A stretch of DNA of 29,452 nucleotides from an uncultured Acetatifactor sp. (GTDB lineage Bacteria; Bacillota; Clostridia; Lachnospirales; Lachnospiraceae): contig CAJUQT010000049.1 in the NCBI GenBank assembly GCA_910588225.1, positions 1-29,452 on the forward strand, in the 5' to 3' direction. The notes under the pieces were generated by a model that worked only from the letters and a program-made list of their open reading frames with translations, was not told where the DNA came from and ran no database searches. Positions 25,205 through 29,452 of the stretch are shown in pieces (position 1 is the first letter of the stretch; every line of letters starts with the position of its first letter). The position numbers and the translations under genes are program-made.

Positions 25205-26026
25205 TTACAGCCGCTTTACCACCTCTGTCACCAGCTTCTTAAAATTGGGCGCCGCCAGATCGGCCGCTTCCTGTACCTCTTTATGACTCAATGGATTCGC
25301 TGTCATACCTGCCGCCAGATTACTGATACAGGAAATGCCGCATATCTTCATTCCCATATGGTTGGCTGCAATGGCCTCCACCACCGTACTCATTCCAACG
25401 GCGTCGCATCCCAGCAGCCGCAGCATACGGATATCGGCCGGTGACTCATAGGAAGGTCCCGTCAGCTGTGCATATACACCTTCCTGAAGATAAATCTGAT
25501 TTTCCTTAGCCACTCTTCGAATCAACGTCTGCAGCTCTTCATCATATACTTTACTCATATCCGGAAATCTCGGTCCAAGCTCCTCCTCATTGGCTCCAAT
25601 CAGAGGATTCGGCGCAAAAGCGGAAATATGGTCTCTGAGCATCATCAGATCTCCCGCATGAAAAGAAGTATTCACACCTCCCGCCGCGTTGGTCAGGAAC
25701 AGAATCTCCGCTCCCATCAGCCTCAGAAGCCGTACCGGGAGAACCACGTCACTGACAGGATATCCTTCATAATAATGTACCCGCCCCTTCATACAGGCCA
25801 CAGGAACTTCATCAATGTAGCCGAAAATAAACTTTCCGGCATGTCCCGGCACTGTTGAAACAGGGAAATCTGATATCTCTCCGTAAGGCAGTTCAGATTC
25901 CACACGAATCTCCTGCGCATAATCTCCCAGCCCGGAGCCCAGTACAATAGCCGCCTTTGGCACAAAATCTGTCTTCTGTCTGACACTTTCATAACAGTTT
26001 CTGACTTTTTCATACACCTGACCCAT
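25205..26026 (-). CDS. Purine nucleoside phosphorylase
   Basis: A family 2 (trimeric, PNP/MTAP-type) phosphorylase that splits inosine or guanosine with phosphate into the base and ribose-1-phosphate. Motifs are LGSGLGDYA (phosphate loop), GRVHYYEGY, TNAAGGVN, QLTGPSYESPADIRM and GMSTVVEAIAANHMG. I chose the ATG at 26026 (273 residues): AAGGGAG lies seven bases upstream, and the inferred promoter -10 box covers the more upstream alternatives, which would therefore not be in the transcript. It leads the salvage operon of cdd, amidohydrolase and NCS2 permease. Confidence 0.94.
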   Translation of the reverse strand: MGQVYEKVRNCYESVRQKTDFVPKAAIVLGSGLGDYAQEIRVESELPYGEISDFPVSTVPGHAGKFIFGYIDEVPVACMKGRVHYYEGYPVSDVVLPVRLLRLMGAEILFLTNAAGGVNTSFHAGDLMMLRDHISAFAPNPLIGANEEELGPRFPDMSKVYDEELQTLIRRVAKENQIYLQEGVYAQLTGPSYESPADIRMLRLLGCDAVGMSTVVEAIAANHMGMKICGISCISNLAAGMTANPLSHKEVQEAADLAAPNFKKLVTEVVKRL

Positions 26027-26072
26027 TTCTCCACTCCCTTCTGACATCTGTTCCGGAACACCTCTTATTCCC

Positions 26073-26101
26073 ATATTAACTGCCCTGGTATATTTTGTCA
26101 A
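26073..26101 (-). promoter_or_regulatory. Sigma-A promoter of the salvage operon
   Basis: On the minus strand a perfect TTGACA (26096-26101) and TAATAT (26073-26078) are 17 bases apart. Transcription would start near 26066, forty bases before the chosen pnp start codon. Confidence 0.68.
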
Positions 26102-26108
26102 TAATAGC

Positions 26109-26137
26109 TTTTCATATATTCGGGAATATGTTATGAT
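26109..26137 (+). promoter_or_regulatory. Candidate promoter of the plus-strand membrane protein
   Basis: TTTTCA (26109-26114) and TATGAT (26132-26137) are 17 bases apart. Between them is ATATTC-GG-GAATAT (26117-26130), a short palindrome that could be an operator. The -35 is poor, so this is tentative. Confidence 0.4.
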
Positions 26138-26162
26138 AAGGAAACAATTTTAGATTAATGAT

Positions 26163-27581
26163 ATGATTAAGGTTTTGAATTCTATGAAAAAATACAATAA
26201 GTTTACTACCTGCATAGTTTTATTTTATTTTATTCTGTATCTTGTGGTGGGGCTTTCTCTGCTTGTAAAACAGCCCTTTGGAAATCCGCCGGACGAATAC
26301 AACCGCTATCTTATTCCACAATATATAGCAGAACACGGCACTCTTCCAAATGGTTACGAAGAATCCATCCGAATAAATGACTACGGTTTTTCCTATGGAT
26401 TTCAGCCCATTCTTCCTTACATGTTTCAGGGGTATGCCATGTGGTTTGTAAAGCTGTTCACCACAGATGAGACAGCTTTGCTCTATACAGCCCGAGGTGT
26501 CAATCTGATTCTGGGCCTGCTTACGGCATGGCTCGTCCTGCTTCTTGCAAAAGAATGGTTCCGGGACAGACATTCCGGATGGATTTTTGCTTTTTTGGCC
26601 ACATTTCTGCCGCAGAGTATATTCATACACACCTATGTCAATACAGATTCCTGCTGTATGCTGTCCATTGTCATCATGCTTTACGGACTGACTCTTGGAC
26701 TGAAAAGCAGATTCTCTCTGCGTTCCTGCGTCATTATGGCCCTGGGCATTATTCTCTGTGCCCTGTCCTATTACAATGCCTATGGATACATTCTAAGCAG
26801 TATCCTTCTCTTCACAGCATTTTTCCTGACTTCCTCCGGGGGAAAGCTGCACTTTCATCTCAGAGAATTTCTCACCAAAGGAGGCTTTATTTCTGTTCTT
26901 GTACTGCTGGGAATCTCCTGGTGGTTTATTCGAAGTGCCATACTCTATGAAGGAGATTTCCTGGGCCTTCATACCAGAGATGCATGTGCCGCTCTCTATG
27001 CATCGCCGGCCTTCCATCCGGACACCCGTGTAACCTGGCAGAATCAGGGCTTTTCTCTCTGGGACATGCTCCAGAATTCTGACTTCTGGATGCTGTCCTC
27101 CCTGAGTTTTATCGGCATTTACGGCGCCATGGATATCATTACTTCCATCTGGGTGTACCGATTTTATAAATCGCTGATTTTCTGCGGTATTCTTTTGAGT
27201 GTCCTCATACCGCCCTCTGCCCGGATACATACAAAAGAGTTAAAGCAGACTGGAAAGGGGCTGCGGATTTTCTACCATATTAATATGATTTTCTGCATGC
27301 TTATGCCCTTTATATTGAGTCTGATTTATTCTTATTCCGTGGATTATCAGCCCCAGGGACGCTATCTCCTGCCGGCTCTCCTCCCCTTGTGTTACTATGT
27401 GACTCACGGACTGGACAAGTTGTTTCGCCTGCGCCCTTTGTGTGCATTTCAAAAGCGCTTTAATAAGCCCATCCGCACCTGGGCCTCCGTATTGCTGTGC
27501 TCTGTTATTACCTTCTCCCTATTATTAACTGTATATGGATATGCATTCCCTTTTTATAATGCAAATTCTGTTGCACCATAG
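26163..27581 (+). CDS. Polytopic membrane protein, GT-C/DUF2142-like
   Basis: A 472-residue membrane protein with about ten helices. Near the N terminus, just after the first helix, is the motif GNPPDEYNRYLIPQYIAEHGTLP. An acidic pair in this first outer loop is typical of GT-C glycosyltransferases such as DUF2142 and ArnT-like proteins, which move sugars from polyprenyl carriers. DYQPQGRYLLPALLPL near the C terminus is a second family-like motif. The start may be 26163, or 26184 where AAGG lies 11 bases upstream. It stands alone on the plus strand between pnp and spoIVA. The acceptor is unknown. Confidence 0.78.
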   Translation: MIKVLNSMKKYNKFTTCIVLFYFILYLVVGLSLLVKQPFGNPPDEYNRYLIPQYIAEHGTLPNGYEESIRINDYGFSYGFQPILPYMFQGYAMWFVKLFTTDETALLYTARGVNLILGLLTAWLVLLLAKEWFRDRHSGWIFAFLATFLPQSIFIHTYVNTDSCCMLSIVIMLYGLTLGLKSRFSLRSCVIMALGIILCALSYYNAYGYILSSILLFTAFFLTSSGGKLHFHLREFLTKGGFISVLVLLGISWWFIRSAILYEGDFLGLHTRDACAALYASPAFHPDTRVTWQNQGFSLWDMLQNSDFWMLSSLSFIGIYGAMDIITSIWVYRFYKSLIFCGILLSVLIPPSARIHTKELKQTGKGLRIFYHINMIFCMLMPFILSLIYSYSVDYQPQGRYLLPALLPLCYYVTHGLDKLFRLRPLCAFQKRFNKPIRTWASVLLCSVITFSLLLTVYGYAFPFYNANSVAP

Positions 27582-27679
27582 TTTCTGTATTTTTCGGTGT
27601 TTTGAGGTCCATTTTCGTTTTTTAACCATTCAGTAAACGATTACCGGTTTAGCAGACTTCCATATGTACGAACCTGTGC

Positions 27680-27717
27680 AAAAAGGGGAAAAGCGTCAAG
27701 CCATTCCCCTTTATTTG
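27680..27717. terminator. Bidirectional terminator between convergent genes
   Basis: AAAGGGGAA (27682-27690) pairs with TTCCCCTTT (27704-27712) around a 13-base loop. On the plus strand ATTTG follows; on the minus strand the stem ends in a run of five T. It lies between the plus-strand membrane protein and the end of spoIVA and can serve both. Confidence 0.72.
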
Positions 27718-27798
27718 TAATTTTGCAGCTATTCAGCTGACAATGTGAATTCAACAGCTGCAATACATCATCAATACATACGGGTATCCTTTACTTTC

Positions 27799-29283
27799 TT
27801 AAATAATAATGCATACCATCCCACCGTTACTGTCGTTTACAATCTTCTGCATGGTGTCCTGAAGCTTCAGCTGACTTTCCTCTCCTATCACCGCCACCTT
27901 CGCCGTAATTCCATCATTCACAAGCTGTTCCACTGTCTTTCCGAATATATTGGTATCCCAGATTCCTCTCTCCATATCCGCCTGGTTGATAAAGCCAATC
28001 AGATCATTCGCCTGTTCCTGAGTTCCCACAATAGGAGCAATCTCCGTCTCGATATTGGCCCGTATCATATGAATGGATGGACTGGAGGCCTTTATTTTTA
28101 CTCCGAATTTATTGCCGTGTTTAATCAGTTCCGGTTTCTCCAGACTGATTTCATCTTTATCCGGCGTCACCACTCCATACCCCTTGATGCGCACCATATT
28201 TACAGCATCCAGAACTTTTGCATATTCATGTTTCATGGCGGCAAAATTCTTCAACTTGCTGATCAACTGATATTCGTCTGCAATAGGCTCTCCCACCATA
28301 TCAGTCAGCATTTCATAATAATAGCTTTCCTCCACATCGAGCGTCACACGGATTATGCCGTCCGAAAGGCTGACTGCATCTGTCTTACAACGTTTTATGT
28401 ACTCGCTGGATAATTCCACCGGTTTCTTCAATACATCCCGTATACTGCTATAATCCTGCATCAGGGTTCTTACCTGCGTGATGATATCCTGTTTCATACG
28501 ATTGTCAACAGTGAGCATTTCAACCCATTTAGGCATATAGAATTCCATGGAGGCAATGGGGAATTCATACAGTACATTTTCCAACAACATATGAATATCT
28601 TCTTTTTTCAGCTGTTCACAATTCACTGTCACAGCAGACACACCGTATTTTTCCATAATTTCAGCGGCAACCCTCTTTGCCTCCTCCGAGTAAGGCTTCT
28701 GGCTGTTTACCAGAACCAGGAAGGGTTTGCGCAGCTTTTTTAGAGCCAGAATTGTTTTCTCTTCCGCCTCCAGATAATTTCCTCGGGGAATCTCTCCGAA
28801 GCTTCCATCTGTGGTCACCACAAGTCCTATGGTGGAATGGTCGTTCATTACCTTATCCGTTCCGATTTCCGCTGCCTGGGTAAAGGGTATCTCGTAATCG
28901 AACCAGGGAGTCTTCACCATACGTTCCATATCTTCTTCCATATGTCCTGCAGCACCTTCCACCATATAGCCCACACAGTCAATCAGCCGCACAGAAACGG
29001 GAATATCGCCGTTCAGCACCACACTGGCTGCCTCGTTGGGAATAAATTTCGGCTCTGTTGTGGTAATTGTCTTTCCTCCCGCGCTCTGGGGCAGTTCATC
29101 CTGCGCTCTGTTCTTCGCATGTTCGTCCTCCATGTAGGGAAGCACCATTTCCTCCATAAATCGCTTGATAAAGGTAGATTTACCCGTGCGTACCGGTCCC
29201 AGCACTCCTATGTATATCTCTCCTCCTGTCCGATTTTTGATATCGTTGTACAGGTCATAGGTATTTATCGCATAATTCTCCAT
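27799..29283 (-). CDS. spoIVA: Stage IV sporulation protein A
   Basis: SpoIVA is the ATPase that polymerises on the forespore surface to form the base of the spore coat. The 494-residue length is usual. Seen are IGVLGPVRTGKSTFIKRFME with Walker A GPVRTGKST at 29-37, TTTEPKFIPNEA, DCVGYMVEGA (Walker B-like), the DHSTIGLVVTTDGSF segment and the conserved C-terminal tail ending in CIII. The ATG at 29283 has a strong AGGAGG site. Only 64 bases separate the start codon from the second copy of the 872-bp element, so its promoter must be compact or lie within the element. Confidence 0.97.
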   Translation of the reverse strand: MENYAINTYDLYNDIKNRTGGEIYIGVLGPVRTGKSTFIKRFMEEMVLPYMEDEHAKNRAQDELPQSAGGKTITTTEPKFIPNEAASVVLNGDIPVSVRLIDCVGYMVEGAAGHMEEDMERMVKTPWFDYEIPFTQAAEIGTDKVMNDHSTIGLVVTTDGSFGEIPRGNYLEAEEKTILALKKLRKPFLVLVNSQKPYSEEAKRVAAEIMEKYGVSAVTVNCEQLKKEDIHMLLENVLYEFPIASMEFYMPKWVEMLTVDNRMKQDIITQVRTLMQDYSSIRDVLKKPVELSSEYIKRCKTDAVSLSDGIIRVTLDVEESYYYEMLTDMVGEPIADEYQLISKLKNFAAMKHEYAKVLDAVNMVRIKGYGVVTPDKDEISLEKPELIKHGNKFGVKIKASSPSIHMIRANIETEIAPIVGTQEQANDLIGFINQADMERGIWDTNIFGKTVEQLVNDGITAKVAVIGEESQLKLQDTMQKIVNDSNGGMVCIII

Positions 29284-29310
29284 AGAAAAACCTCCTGCAT
29301 ATACTGTTAC

Positions 29311-29340
29311 ATGTATATGTGAGAAGTTGGGAATACATAC
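29311..29340 (-). promoter_or_regulatory. Possible sigma-E promoter of spoIVA
   Basis: On the minus strand CATATACAT (29311-29319) resembles the sigma-E -10 box (CATACAAT type) and lies 14 bases after GTATGTA (29334-29340), a weak -35. SpoIVA is a known mother-cell sigma-E gene, which supports the idea. A 7-bp inverted repeat CATATAC/GTATATG (29298-29304 with 29313-29319) overlaps it. Confidence 0.35.
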
Positions 29341-29347
29341 ATACTAA

Positions 29348-29452
29348 ATTCGCGTTTAATTCACTAAGGGCGGTGCCTCCTGCAAGGACCTTTATGGTCC
29401 TGAAGCCGAAGGCAAATTCCCTGTAATGTTCTGCTGGAAGGCTGCTGTTATA
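29348..29452. repeat. Second copy of the 872-bp element (partial, inverted)
   Basis: The 105 bases to the window end match the complement of 11463-11567 with only three mismatches and no gaps. The element therefore starts here with the end type that the first copy has at its right side, so the two copies are inverted relative to each other. The rest lies outside the window. Confidence 0.93.

Overview
The window looks like chromosomal DNA from a spore-forming anaerobe of the class Clostridia, most likely a Lachnospiraceae. The signs are spore genes (spoVAF, spoIVA), an oxygen-sensitive class III ribonucleotide reductase (nrdD-nrdG), Pta fermentative metabolism, moderate GC content and strong AGGAG-type ribosome binding sites. 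Almost all genes are ordinary single-copy housekeeping genes on the minus strand. No phage, CRISPR array, tRNA, rRNA or transposase gene was seen.

Layout, left to right. 0-1.3 kb: pta (minus), then a 265-bp regulatory gap rich in dyads, divergent from tmcAL (plus). 2.7-10.6 kb: a minus-strand block read metY, orphan zf-HC2 protein, polA, coaE, a triple 40-bp hairpin repeat, walJ-like hydrolase, ACT protein and DUF711 protein. 10.7-11.57 kb: an 872-bp non-coding element with terminal inverted repeats. 11.6-17.9 kb: spoVAF, dut, nrdG, nrdD, a WYL regulator and a 42-codon membrane peptide. 18.0-21.7 kb: a DUF6020-like membrane protein and a membrane-anchored MutS-like ATPase. 21.9-26.0 kb: a nucleoside salvage operon, transcribed pnp, cdd, amidohydrolase, NCS2 permease. 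26.2-27.6 kb: a plus-strand GT-C-like membrane protein. 27.8-29.3 kb: spoIVA (minus). 29.35 kb to the end: the start of a second, inverted copy of the 872-bp element.

The functional groups are clear. polA and coaE with walJ cover DNA replication/repair and CoA supply; nrdD/nrdG and dut cover dNTP supply and sanitation; pnp/cdd/amidohydrolase/permease cover nucleoside salvage; spoVAF and spoIVA cover germination and spore coat assembly.

The least explained part is the 872-bp element. It has about 75-bp terminal inverted repeats, arms made of degenerate ~42-bp hairpin units, and a central 172-nt segment predicted to fold as a four-way junction (a 24-bp closing stem around three hairpins). One end supplies the stop codon of spoVAF. 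A second copy, 102/105 identical over the visible part, sits 65 bp upstream of spoIVA in inverted orientation. No function is known to me. G-U pairs and compensatory changes between units suggest that a plus-strand RNA structure is being maintained.
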